Shown here one piece after another: positions 41,027 through 48,478 of a stretch of 48,478 nt of DNA. A model generated the notes under the pieces. The model was not told the DNA's origin, searched no databases, and saw nothing but the letters and a program-made list of their open reading frames with translations. Source of the DNA: Mycolicibacterium sp. lyk4-40-TYG-92. Lineage in GTDB: Bacteria; Actinomycetota; Actinomycetes; Mycobacteriales; Mycobacteriaceae. Positions within the stretch are counted from its first letter, which is position 1. Each line of letters begins with the position of its first letter. The stretch lies in assembly GCF_030209435.1 (NCBI RefSeq), contig NZ_JARVRX010000028.1:1-48478 (forward strand), given 5' to 3'. The position numbers were made by a program, and so were the translations under genes.

Positions 41027-42223
41027 CTAACCGAGCGAGGCCAGCGCCCGGACGAGCTGATCCACTTCGGCGGTCGTCGTGTAGTGGCCGAGGCCGACCG
41101 TGACTGCGCCGCCGATGTCGTTGACGCCGATGGCCTCCAGGACCCGGGAGTTGCCGTCCGACACCGCCAGTACGCCGTTGTCGGCGAGCCGACTGATCAC
41201 GCGGTCGGCGGGCACGCCCTGGACCGCGAAGCTCAGCACCGGAATGGCGGCCTCGGGTGCGCCGAGAACCATGACCAACGGCAATGACCGCAACGAGTTA
41301 CGCAGGTACCCGAACACCCGGCCCAGGTAGGCCTCCGCCGACTGCATGGAGCGCGCGAGCCGTTCGCGGCGGGAACCGGTGGCCGCGTCGTCGAGGTTGG
41401 CCAGGTACTCGATGCTGGCGACGACCCCACCGAGCAGGCCGAACTGGTGCGCGCCGACTTCCAGCCGCGCGGCCCCCGTGGCATTCGGGTCCAGTGAAAC
41501 CGCGGCCAAGGTGTCGATCATCGCGGGATCGCGGAACACCAGCGCGCCGATCGGCGGCCCACCCCACGCGATCGCGTTGAGCGCCACCACGTCGGCGTCG
41601 ACGTCGTTGATGTCCAGCAGGCGGTAGGGCGCGGCCACGGAGTGGTCGACGACGACCATGCCACCGTTTTCCCGCGCCATCTTGGTCACCGGCCGTAGAT
41701 CGGTGACGGTGCCGAGCTTCGAGGATGCCGACGTGATCGCGATCAAGCGAGTCGGCCGGGTGATGAGCGTCTCCCACTGCCAGCTGGGCAGTTCACCGGT
41801 CTCGATGTCGACCTCGGCCCACTTCACCTTGGCGCCATAGCGATTCGCGGCCCGCAGCCACGGTGCGATGTTGGCCTCGTCGTCCAGGCGGGTGACGACC
41901 ACTTCGTAGCCCAGGCCCGACCGCGACGCCGACGCCTCGGCCAGCGAGTTCAGTAGGACGGCACGGTCGGCGCCGAACACCACCCCGCGCGGGTCGCCGC
42001 CGACGAGATCGGCGACCGCCTGTCGCGCGGCGGTCAGGACCGCGGCGCTGCGCTGCGCGGCCGGATGGGGGCCGGCGGCCGACGACATGGACCCGCGGAA
42101 GGCAGTGGAAACAGTGGTCGCTACCGAGTCCGGCAGCAGCATTCCGGTCGGTGCGTCGAAATGCACCCAGCCGCCGCCCAGTGACGGGTGCAGACCGCGC
42201 ACCCGGGCGACGTCGTATGCCAT
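41027..42223 (-). CDS. Class V aminotransferase/cysteine desulfurase-like protein lacking the PLP lysine
   Basis: 398 residues, ATG 42223. The overall pattern follows the cysteine-desulfurase-like subfamily: LDDEANIAPWLRAA (about 113-126), ITSASSKLGTVTDL (about 163-176) and VVVDHSVAAPYRLLDI (about 200-215, with Asp203, the cofactor-ring aspartate). Where the family has S-x-x-K-x-x-GP, this protein reads NAIAWGGPPIGALVF (216-230), with Ala219 in the lysine position. It therefore probably cannot form the internal aldimine and may be non-catalytic or bind PLP differently. Same place as Rv3778c. Described in findings. Confidence 0.82.
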   Translation of the reverse strand: MAYDVARVRGLHPSLGGGWVHFDAPTGMLLPDSVATTVSTAFRGSMSSAAGPHPAAQRSAAVLTAARQAVADLVGGDPRGVVFGADRAVLLNSLAEASASRSGLGYEVVVTRLDDEANIAPWLRAANRYGAKVKWAEVDIETGELPSWQWETLITRPTRLIAITSASSKLGTVTDLRPVTKMARENGGMVVVDHSVAAPYRLLDINDVDADVVALNAIAWGGPPIGALVFRDPAMIDTLAAVSLDPNATGAARLEVGAHQFGLLGGVVASIEYLANLDDAATGSRRERLARSMQSAEAYLGRVFGYLRNSLRSLPLVMVLGAPEAAIPVLSFAVQGVPADRVISRLADNGVLAVSDGNSRVLEAIGVNDIGGAVTVGLGHYTTTAEVDQLVRALASLG

Positions 42224-42335
42224 GCCATGCCAACCTTCGAGCGATTCAGGCCTGCCAAGCCAAATTTATCCGGCGGGCGCGCCCCGCTGCACACACCGGC
42301 GAAAGCCGGGCTACCCGAACAGCCATACTAGTGCA

Positions 42336-44294
42336 GTGAGCTTGGCGTCCGGCGTCCTTGTCGCCCTGTTGATCATGGTGATACCTGGAGCAATCACCGC
42401 CCGCGTAGCGCAGCTAACCTGGCCCGTTGCCATCGCAGTCGGCCCCGCAGTGACCTACGGCATCGTGGCCCTGGCCGTCGTCCCACTCGGTGCCGTCGGC
42501 GTCCCGTGGAACGGGTGGACGGCCTTGCTGGCGTTCGTCATCGTGGTCGCGGTGGTTGCCGGGCTTCGTCGTGCGCTGCGGCGCTACCGGGACACTGCGG
42601 CGGAGGCCCTCGCGATCAGCCGTGGCCCGGCCCTGTTCGTCGCCGCGGGCATTCTGGTCGGCGCGACGGCGATTGCAATTTCAGCAATCCTCGGCATGCC
42701 GCATTGGCAATCCATTCCGAGCACTTGGGACTCGGTCTGGCACGGCAACACCATTCGCTGGATTCTCGACGTCGGTCAGGCTTCGCCCACCCACATGGGT
42801 GAGCTTCGTAACGTCGAGACACACGCGTTGCTGTACTACCCGTCGACCTTCCACGCCCTGGCCGCCGTCTTCTGCCAACTCACCGGCGCCGCGCCTGCGA
42901 CGGCCTACACCCTGCACTCCCTCGCGGCCTCGACCTGGCTGTTCCCCGTCAGCGCGGCAAGCCTGACGTGGGCCATGGTCCGGCCCCACACCTGCCAGCG
43001 CTGGAGCGCGGGAGCCGCCGCCACGGCAGGCGCTCTGGCGGCGTCGTTCACCGCGGTCCCCTACGTCGAGTTCGACGTCGCTGCCGTCCCCAACCTGGTG
43101 GCCTACGGTCTCGCCGGGCCGACGACCGTGCTGATCATGTCGTGCCTGCGGCACCGCGACCGGATCCCGGTGGCCGTCATCGCCCTGATCGGGGTGTTCT
43201 CCACGCACATCACGGGCGGCGTCGTCGTCGTCACGTTCGTCGGCGCCTGGTGGCTGTGCGACACCCTCCGGCATCCGGTGCGCGGCCGGCTCGCCGACTT
43301 CCTGACCCTGTTGACCGTCGCCGTGCCGTCCCTGGTGCTGCTGTTGCCACAGTTCATCGGGGTGCTGGCGCAGGCCGACATCATCGTCGGGCACGCCTTC
43401 ATCACGCATCAGACCCGGCTCCGGGTGCTGTTCAACGCCATCGTGCAGCACACGCGCCACCTGAACGACTACCCGATCCAGAACATGCTGATCGCGCTCG
43501 GCGGCGTCGGCGGCCTGATCGTGCTGATCAAGCGCGTCTGGTGGCCGGCGTTGGTCTGGGTGGTACTGATGGTCGCAATCGTGCATTCGGGTGCGCCGTT
43601 CGGCGGCCCCATCGGTGCGCTGATCGGTACGTACGCCGACCTCTACTACAGCGACCCGCGTCGGCTGTCGGCCGTGGTGACCCTGCTGATCACGCCGTTC
43701 GCCGGCATCGCACTGTTCGCGATGATCAAGTTCGTCGTCGACTGGCTGCGCAAGCGAGCACCCCGCACAGAACGGTTCTGGGCCGTTGTGACGGTGGTCC
43801 TGCTCGCCTTTTCGACCATCGGCCTGGCCGGGCACTACTTCCCGCGACACCGCTACCTGATCGGCCAGAAGTACGACCAGATCATGGTCAACGACAAGAA
43901 CCTCGAGGCCTTCGCCTACCTGGCGACGCTGCCCGGCGCCAAGGACACCTTGATCGGCAATGCGAACACCGACGGCACGTCATGGATGTACGCGGTCGCG
44001 GGGCTGCACCCGCTGTGGACCCACTACGACTACCCGCAGCAGCAGGGCCCGGGCTATCACCGCTTCATCTTCTGGGCCTACGCCGACGACGCCGACACCG
44101 ATCGGCGCATCGCGGAGGCCGTGCACGCCCTGAACATCCGGTACGTGATCACCAGCTCGACCATCGTCAAGGGGTTCGTCATGCCCGACGGACTAGTGTC
44201 GCTGGATAGGTCGAAGTCGTGGGCGAAGATCTACGACAATGGGCGGTCCCGCATCTACGAGTGGCGCGGCGACACCGCACCGGCGAAGAGATAG
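42336..44294 (+). CDS. GT-C-fold membrane glycosyltransferase (Rv3779-like)
   Basis: 652 residues from GTG 42336; the longer frame starts inside the neighbouring gene. About a dozen transmembrane helices are followed by an exported C-terminal domain (about 510-652) containing WMYAVAGLHPLWTHYDYP. An acidic or His-bearing first loop (MPHWQSIPSTWDSVWHGN, about 119-136) is typical of GT-C enzymes. The M. tuberculosis counterpart Rv3779 has been linked to adding galactosamine to arabinogalactan from a polyprenyl-phosphate sugar. It begins the galactan gene block. Confidence 0.82.
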   Translation: MSLASGVLVALLIMVIPGAITARVAQLTWPVAIAVGPAVTYGIVALAVVPLGAVGVPWNGWTALLAFVIVVAVVAGLRRALRRYRDTAAEALAISRGPALFVAAGILVGATAIAISAILGMPHWQSIPSTWDSVWHGNTIRWILDVGQASPTHMGELRNVETHALLYYPSTFHALAAVFCQLTGAAPATAYTLHSLAASTWLFPVSAASLTWAMVRPHTCQRWSAGAAATAGALAASFTAVPYVEFDVAAVPNLVAYGLAGPTTVLIMSCLRHRDRIPVAVIALIGVFSTHITGGVVVVTFVGAWWLCDTLRHPVRGRLADFLTLLTVAVPSLVLLLPQFIGVLAQADIIVGHAFITHQTRLRVLFNAIVQHTRHLNDYPIQNMLIALGGVGGLIVLIKRVWWPALVWVVLMVAIVHSGAPFGGPIGALIGTYADLYYSDPRRLSAVVTLLITPFAGIALFAMIKFVVDWLRKRAPRTERFWAVVTVVLLAFSTIGLAGHYFPRHRYLIGQKYDQIMVNDKNLEAFAYLATLPGAKDTLIGNANTDGTSWMYAVAGLHPLWTHYDYPQQQGPGYHRFIFWAYADDADTDRRIAEAVHALNIRYVITSSTIVKGFVMPDGLVSLDRSKSWAKIYDNGRSRIYEWRGDTAPAKR

Positions 44295-44307
44295 GAACAC
44301 TGCAGGC

Positions 44308-44838
44308 ATGACGCTGAAACCAGAAGACGACGACGACAACATCGAGGTCATCGGCGGGGACCTGGCATTGGGCGGGGATCCGGGACAGGACTCCGACCAG
44401 GGCGACGAAGGCAAATCGCTGACCGACCTGGTCGAGCAGCCGGCCAAGGTCATGCGCATCGGCACCATGATCAAGCAGCTGCTGGAAGAGGTGCGCTCCG
44501 CACCGCTGGACGAGGCCAGCCGCAACCGCTTGCGCGACATCCACCGGTCGAGCATCCAGGAACTCGAAGACGGCCTGGCCCCGGAATTGACCGACGAGCT
44601 GGAGCGGTTGTCGTTGCCGTTCTCGGAGGACAAGGTGCCGTCGGCCGCCGAGCTGCGCATCGCGCAGGCCCAGCTGGTCGGCTGGCTCGAAGGCCTGTTC
44701 CACGGTATTCAGACGGCCCTGTTCGCGCAGCAGATGGCCGCCCGTGCGCAGCTCGAGCAGATGCGCCAGGGCGCCCTGCCGCCCGGCGCCGACGGTGGCC
44801 GCGGCCCGTTCCAGTCCGGCACCGGCCAGTACCTGTAA
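44308..44838 (+). CDS. bpa: Bacterial proteasome activator
   Basis: 176 residues, ATG 44308. An acidic disordered N-terminus is followed by a helical core (LTDLVEQPAKVMRIGTMIKQL to residue about 150), and the protein ends exactly in GQYL, the motif with which Bpa/PafE docks into the 20S proteasome and opens its gate. The activator works as a dodecameric ring without ATP and feeds unfolded proteins to the proteasome. It lies within the galactan cluster in mycobacteria (Rv3780); 13 nt after the GT-C gene and 3 nt before wzt. Confidence 0.93.
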   Translation: MTLKPEDDDDNIEVIGGDLALGGDPGQDSDQGDEGKSLTDLVEQPAKVMRIGTMIKQLLEEVRSAPLDEASRNRLRDIHRSSIQELEDGLAPELTDELERLSLPFSEDKVPSAAELRIAQAQLVGWLEGLFHGIQTALFAQQMAARAQLEQMRQGALPPGADGGRGPFQSGTGQYL

Positions 44839-44841
44839 ACC

Positions 44842-45645
44842 GTGACGGAACCGCACATCTCCACGCAGAACGCGTGGGTCGAATTCCCGATCTTCGACGC
44901 GAAATCCCGTTCGCTGAAGAAGGCCTTCCTGGGCAAGGCCGGTGGCGGCATCGCCCGCAACGAGTCGAATGTCGTTGTGATCGAAGCGCTTCGGGACATC
45001 ACCATGTCGCTCAAGATGGGCGACCGGGTGGGGCTGGTCGGGCACAACGGCGCCGGCAAGTCGACGCTGCTGCGCCTGCTGTCGGGCATCTACGAACCGA
45101 CGCGCGGTTCGGCGACCGTGCGCGGCCGCGTGGCCCCGGTCTTCGATCTGGGTGTCGGCATGGATCCCGAGATCTCCGGTTTCGAGAACATCATCATCCG
45201 CGGCCTGTTCCTCGGGCAGACCCGCAAGCAGATGATGGCCAAGGTCGATGAGATCGCCGAATTCACCGAACTCGGCGAGTACCTGTCGATGCCACTTCGC
45301 ACGTACTCCACCGGTATGCGCGTACGCCTGGCGATGGGCGTCGTCACCAGCATCGACCCCGAAATCCTGCTGCTCGACGAGGGCATCGGCGCGGTGGACG
45401 CGGACTTCCTGAAGAAGGCCCGCACCCGGCTGCAAGCCCTGGTGGAGCGCTCCGGAATCCTGGTGTTCGCAAGCCATTCCAACGAATTCCTGGCCCGGCT
45501 GTGCCAGACCGCGATGTGGGTCGACCACGGCACCATCCGCATGACCGGCGGCATCGAGGACGTCGTCCGCGCCTACGAGGGCGACGACGCAGCACGGCAC
45601 GTGCGCGAGGTGCTCGAAGAGAACGAGCGCGAGCGCCAGGCGTGA
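44842..45645 (+). CDS. wzt: Galactan ABC exporter ATPase (Wzt)
   Basis: 267 residues, GTG 44842. Walker A GHNGAGKST (67-75), signature YSTGMRVRLA (about 153-162), Walker B ILLLDEG (about 174-180) and switch FASHS. The YSTGM form and the lack of a long C-terminal carbohydrate-binding domain are typical of polysaccharide exporters of the Wzm/Wzt class. It powers flipping of the lipid-linked galactan across the membrane, with Wzm at 46586. GTGA overlap with glfT1. Confidence 0.92.
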   Translation: MTEPHISTQNAWVEFPIFDAKSRSLKKAFLGKAGGGIARNESNVVVIEALRDITMSLKMGDRVGLVGHNGAGKSTLLRLLSGIYEPTRGSATVRGRVAPVFDLGVGMDPEISGFENIIIRGLFLGQTRKQMMAKVDEIAEFTELGEYLSMPLRTYSTGMRVRLAMGVVTSIDPEILLLDEGIGAVDADFLKKARTRLQALVERSGILVFASHSNEFLARLCQTAMWVDHGTIRMTGGIEDVVRAYEGDDAARHVREVLEENERERQA

Positions 45646-46589
45646 CCGACATGTTGTGCGCGGTGATCGTCACGCACCGGCGGCCGGAGCTGTTGGCGAA
45701 ATCCCTTGCCGTCGTGTGCTCCCAGACGCGACTGCCCGATCACGTCGTCGTCGTCGACAACGACAACGATCCGGCGGTACGGGTACTCGTCGAGTCCCAG
45801 CCGGTCGCGACGACATACCTCGGTTCGGCCCGGAACCTCGGCGGCGCAGGCGGTTTCGCACTGGGCATCCTGCACGCACTGGCCTTGGGCGCCGAGTGGG
45901 TGTGGCTGGCCGACGACGACGGCCGTCCCGCCGACTCGTCGGTGCTTGCGACGCTGCTGGACTGCGCGGCGAAGCACGACCTGGCCGAGGTGTCTCCCAT
46001 GGTGTGCGACCTGAATGAGCCTGCCCGACTGGCCTTTCCGTTGCGCCGCGGGTTGGTGTGGCGGCGGTATGTATCGGAGTTGCAGGTCGACGCCGGATCT
46101 GACGCTGGTGCCGGGGCCGATCTATTACCCGGTATCGCGTCGTTGTTCAACGGCGCGCTGTTCCGCGCCTCGACGCTGGAAGCCGTTGGCGTGCCGGACA
46201 TCCGGCTGTTCGTCCGCGGCGACGAGGTCGAGGTGCACCGCCGGCTCGTCCGTTCCGGCCTGCCGTTCGGCACCTGCCTGAACGCGGTGTATCTCCACCC
46301 GCAGGGATCCGACGAGTTCAAGCCGATCCTCGGTGGTCGCATGCACACGCAGTACCCCGACGACGCCACCAAGCGCTACTTCACATACCGCAACCGCGGA
46401 TACCTGCAGTCCCAACCGGGTCTGCGGAAGCTGGTCCCCCAGGAGTGGGTGCGCTTCGGGTGGTACTTCCTGATCACCCGGCGTGATCCGGCCGGGCTGC
46501 GCGACTGGATGCGGTTGCGCCGCTTGGGACGAGACGAGAAGTTCAGCAGGCCCGGTTCGGGCGGACCCAATACAGGAGGGCAGCGATGA
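45642..46589 (+). CDS. glfT1: Galactofuranosyltransferase GlfT1
   Basis: 315 residues from GTG 45642 (ATG 45651 possible); the longer frame overlaps wzt. A GT-A/GT2 fold: VIVTHRRPELLAKSL at the N-terminus, nucleotide-binding VVVDNDND (about 36-43), RNLGGAGGFALG and the metal motif ADDDG (Asp91-93). It adds the first galactofuranose residues to the decaprenyl-linked rhamnosyl-GlcNAc primer, starting galactan. Being encoded between wzt and wzm couples synthesis to export. ATGA overlap with wzm. Confidence 0.92.
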   Translation: MTDMLCAVIVTHRRPELLAKSLAVVCSQTRLPDHVVVVDNDNDPAVRVLVESQPVATTYLGSARNLGGAGGFALGILHALALGAEWVWLADDDGRPADSSVLATLLDCAAKHDLAEVSPMVCDLNEPARLAFPLRRGLVWRRYVSELQVDAGSDAGAGADLLPGIASLFNGALFRASTLEAVGVPDIRLFVRGDEVEVHRRLVRSGLPFGTCLNAVYLHPQGSDEFKPILGGRMHTQYPDDATKRYFTYRNRGYLQSQPGLRKLVPQEWVRFGWYFLITRRDPAGLRDWMRLRRLGRDEKFSRPGSGGPNTGGQR

Positions 46590-47416
46590 CGTTCACCGAC
46601 GCGGCCGCGCAGTCCAAGACGCTGCGCCGCGCCTGGGGCGACCTGGTGACCGGCTTCGGCAAGCGCGAACTCTGGCTGCACCTGGGCTGGCAGGACATCA
46701 AGCAGCGCTACCGGCGCTCGGTGCTCGGCCCCATCTGGATCACCATCGCGACCGGCACCATGGCCGTGGCGCTGGGCGGGCTGTACTCCCAGCTGTTCCA
46801 CCTGCCACTGGCCGAGCACCTGCCCTACGTGACGCTGGGCCTGATCATCTGGAACCTGATCAACGCGTCCATCCTCGAAGGTGCCGACGTGTTCATCGCC
46901 AATGAGGGCCTCATCAAACAACTTCCGACGCCGCTGTCGGTGCACGTCTACCGGTTGGTGTGGCGTCAGGTGTTGCTATTCGCGCACAACATCATCATCT
47001 TCGTGATCATCGCGATCATCTTCCCGAAGCCGTGGTCGTGGGCCGACCTGTCGGTGATCCCGGCGCTGGCGCTGATCGTGGCCAATTGCGTCTGGGTCGC
47101 CCTGTGTTTCGGCATCCTGGCCACGCGGTACCGGGACATCAGCCCGCTTCTGGCGAGTCTGGTGCAGCTGCTGTTCTACATCACCCCGATCATCTGGAAC
47201 GACCAGACGCTGCGCCTCCAGGGTGCGGGCACCTGGGCGAAAATCATTGAGCTGAACCCACTTCTGCACTATGTGGACATCGTGCGCGCCCCGCTGCTCG
47301 GCCAGCCGCAGGAGTTACGGCACTGGGTCGTGGTGATCACGCTTACCGTGCTGGGCTGGGTCGTCGCCGCGCTCGCGATGCGGCAATATCGCGCCCGCGT
47401 GCCGTACTGGGTGTAG
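46586..47416 (+). CDS. wzm: Galactan ABC exporter permease (Wzm)
   Basis: 276 residues, ATG 46586. An ABC-2-type permease: amphipathic N-terminus with GWQDIKQRYRRSVLGPIW (about 44-61), then six hydrophobic helices including LPYVTLGLIIWNLIN and LLASLVQLLFYITPIIWN. It forms the channel with Wzt. This is the last gene of the run GT-C, bpa, wzt, glfT1, wzm, whose overlaps indicate one operon. Confidence 0.92.
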   Translation: MTFTDAAAQSKTLRRAWGDLVTGFGKRELWLHLGWQDIKQRYRRSVLGPIWITIATGTMAVALGGLYSQLFHLPLAEHLPYVTLGLIIWNLINASILEGADVFIANEGLIKQLPTPLSVHVYRLVWRQVLLFAHNIIIFVIIAIIFPKPWSWADLSVIPALALIVANCVWVALCFGILATRYRDISPLLASLVQLLFYITPIIWNDQTLRLQGAGTWAKIIELNPLLHYVDIVRAPLLGQPQELRHWVVVITLTVLGWVVAALAMRQYRARVPYWV

Positions 47417-47592
47417 TTCGCCTCCCCGATCCGGCGCGGCGAAGTCCACTGATCAGGTGTTGCGTAGGTCACTGCCGTGGGCTTAGCTCGTTGTCTCCAC
47501 GGACCCGGCCGGTCACCTCAGCGTCACCTCGGGTTCGGTGGCGCGGAGTTCAATTGGGGCGACCGGCTTTCCGCGTTCCAACAGGAGCAACC

Positions 47593-48228
47593 ATGACCAT
47601 CACCGAAACCCCCACCACCAACGACACCGCGAACGGGCAGGTCATCGAGGCCGAACTCGTCGAGACCACCAAGGCTGCCGCCGAAGAGGCGACCAACACC
47701 GCGCTCGCCATCCGCGAGGTACTGAGCGGCGTGCTGGAGCGTCAGCTCGACGCCGGCCACAGCCTCACGCGCCAACTGGTCAGCGCGACCTCCGCTGCCA
47801 CCGAAGCGGTCGTCGAGTCTCCGGCCAAGGTGATCTCCTCCATCCGCGACGGCGCCACCCTGCCGGATGCCGTGAGCGAGACCGGTTCAGCCGTTCAGGA
47901 CGTGCTGGCCGAGTCGGGCCGCGACATCCGCAGCGCCGTCGGCGAATACGTCGGTCGCAACGCCGTCGGCCCCAACGCCATCATCGCCGGCGCCTCACAG
48001 GTAGCGGGCTCGCTGGTGCGCGCGCAGGGCGCCCTGACCGCGACCGCGGTCGACGGCCTGTTCACCGTGGCCGGCACCGCAGCCCAGGGCGCCGAGGACG
48101 TGCGCGAGGTCGCCACGCGCGAGTGGAGCGAGCTGCGCACCACCGCCTCGTCAGCCCGTGAGGCCATCGAAGCGCAGGTTTCCGCTTCGCGCGAGAGCAT
48201 CCGGGACGCTTTCGGCACCACTGCTTGA
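47593..48228 (+). CDS. Helical phasin/HBHA-like protein
   Basis: 211 residues from ATG 47593, with AGGAG 6 nt upstream; the earlier frame has no ribosome site. Almost entirely amphipathic helix rich in Ala, Glu, Ser, Thr and Val (TKAAAEEATNTALAIREVL, then SARDFG-free repeats of ATREWSELR type), without cysteine, and no signal peptide. The composition resembles phasin-like granule proteins or HBHA-type adhesins, which coat lipid inclusions. A role on the lipid droplets made by the WS/DGAT enzyme is only a guess. It has its own promoter in the 176 nt gap after wzm, which holds no other gene. Confidence 0.65.
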   Translation: MTITETPTTNDTANGQVIEAELVETTKAAAEEATNTALAIREVLSGVLERQLDAGHSLTRQLVSATSAATEAVVESPAKVISSIRDGATLPDAVSETGSAVQDVLAESGRDIRSAVGEYVGRNAVGPNAIIAGASQVAGSLVRAQGALTATAVDGLFTVAGTAAQGAEDVREVATREWSELRTTASSAREAIEAQVSASRESIRDAFGTTA

Positions 48229-48240
48229 TTCACCGCGACG

Positions 48241-48275
48241 CTCGGGGTCGGCTGCTACGAGCGGCCGACTCCGAG
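48241..48275 (+). terminator. Terminator hairpin after the phasin-like gene
   Basis: 12 bp stem (48241-48252 with 48264-48275, one G-T pair) and an 11 nt loop, 13 nt after the stop codon. There is no T-run. Confidence 0.6.
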
Positions 48276-48309
48276 CACCCCATGAGTTGTTTGCCTGCGC
48301 CGATGTGAG

Positions 48310-48318
48310 TTATCCACA
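48310..48318 (+). promoter_or_regulatory. DnaA-box-like TTATCCACA
   Basis: An exact match to the classical DnaA box, 60 bp before the last gene. It stands alone, so it is not an origin; it may be chance or a DnaA-responsive site. Confidence 0.3.
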
Positions 48319-48361
48319 GGTTTGAATTGCCCCTGGCACGCCTTGTCGAGTGCGCGTAGAC

Positions 48362-48377
48362 TCGAACACATGTTCGA
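48362..48377. promoter_or_regulatory. LexA/SOS box TCGAAC-N4-GTTCGA
   Basis: TCGAACACATGTTCGA is a perfect match to the mycobacterial LexA site. It overlaps the ATG at 48370 and abuts a -10-like TAGACT (48357-48362), placing transcription start at or next to the ATG. LexA bound here would block a leaderless transcript. Confidence 0.85.
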
Positions 48378-48478
48378 ACATTCTGGTATCGGGGCCGGCG
48401 GTGTGCTGGTTCACGATGTCGGTGTGGTCGATTCGATGATCCATTACGCGCGGGTGTCGAATGTCGCTGAGTCGGGGA
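48370..48478 (+). CDS. N-terminus of a probable 13E12-repeat (DUF222/HNH) protein, cut by window end
   Basis: 36 codons from ATG 48370, open to the right edge. The start MFEH and the segment SMIHYARVSNVAES resemble the beginning of the DUF222 domain that precedes an HNH nuclease in the multicopy mycobacterial 13E12 family. Several members of that family are LexA-regulated, and a perfect SOS box lies on this start codon. The nuclease part is outside the window, so the family call is provisional. The mRNA is probably leaderless. Confidence 0.6.
   Translation, partial: MFEHSGIGAGGVLVHDVGVVDSMIHYARVSNVAESG

Noticed and set aside
48310..48318. Possible replication origin from TTATCCACA
   Set aside because: Only one box, no AT-rich unwinding region and no dnaA/dnaN genes; kept only as a low-confidence site.
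1..48478. CRISPR arrays, insertion sequences, prophage genes
   Set aside because: No regularly spaced direct repeats, cas genes, transposase or integrase motifs were found; the inverted repeats at 7182 and 33439 have no transposase.

Overview
The window is high-GC DNA from a mycobacterium, most likely a non-tuberculous (Mycolicibacterium-type) species. The gene order tadA / tadA-associated / tyrA / glycolipid-binding protein / proZWVX / LapA-like / APH-like / alkylsulfatase-like follows, from memory, the Rv3752c-Rv3762c stretch of M. tuberculosis. The right-hand block (pat, DUF-type protein, enoyl-CoA hydratase, then quinone reductase, PLP-fold protein, GT-C transferase, bpa, wzt, glfT1, wzm) follows Rv3772-Rv3783. 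An MmpS/MmpL pair, a WS/DGAT acyltransferase, a GQYL-ending proteasome activator, galactan genes and a mycobacterial-type LexA box all support this assignment. No database search was possible, so family names rest on motifs visible in the translations.

Layout. 1-660: the 3' end of a Gly/Asn-rich repeat protein and a tRNA-Ser(CGA), each with a terminator hairpin. 0.7-8.3 kb: tRNA editing (tadA), aromatic amino acid synthesis (tyrA), a glycine-betaine/choline-type osmoprotectant ABC importer (proX-proV-proW-proZ, one minus-strand operon with 4-13 nt overlaps), a LapA-like membrane protein and an APH-fold protein. 8.3-16.4 kb: an accessory block splitting the conserved order. It holds a histidine phosphatase, a GntR regulator, an OPA-type MFS transporter, a phosphonatase-like HAD hydrolase and a FAD amino-oxidase (together a candidate organophosphonate uptake and degradation module), then an SDR and a TetR/carotenoid-oxygenase pair. 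16.4-20.3 kb: alkylsulfatase-like MBL enzyme, metallophosphoesterase, phosphotriesterase-like protein and a small membrane protein. 20.4-28.4 kb: mmpS-mmpL, a MBL hydrolase plus SnoaL-like protein facing a TetR, a WS/DGAT acyltransferase, and a membrane protein facing another TetR. 28.4-37.9 kb: class III adenylate cyclase, tRNA-Arg(ACG) and tRNA-Ser(GCT), pat, enoyl-CoA hydratase, uppP, lipoproteins, a fatty-acid-hydroxylase with its FadR-type regulator, an F420/PPOX protein and an OsmC protein. 38.0-39.6 kb: a less dense, visibly less GC-rich patch with an SMI1-like gene, a short secreted protein that looks truncated, and tRNA-Ser(TGA). 39.6-47.4 kb: quinone reductase, thioesterase, a class V aminotransferase-fold protein lacking the catalytic lysine, then the arabinogalactan export and synthesis block. 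47.6-48.5 kb: a helical phasin-like protein and the beginning of a probable 13E12/DUF222 gene under a perfect SOS box.

Regulatory DNA is unusually legible here. Palindromic operators sit in most divergent promoters: TTGT-N4-ACAA in front of both the GntR gene and the FAD-oxidase operon; paired TAACA-N-TGTTA and paired CCACG-N-CGTGG at two TetR genes; paired TAGTC-N4-GACTA at a third; TGGTATTACCA at the FadR-type gene; and a TCAATC(G/T)AGTTGA motif shared by two promoters about 630 bp apart (the small membrane protein/phosphotriesterase promoter and the mmpS-mmpL promoter). The most attractive leads are the phosphonate-like module with its shared operator, the lysine-less PLP-fold protein beside the galactan cluster, and the shared mmpS operator whose regulator is not in this window.
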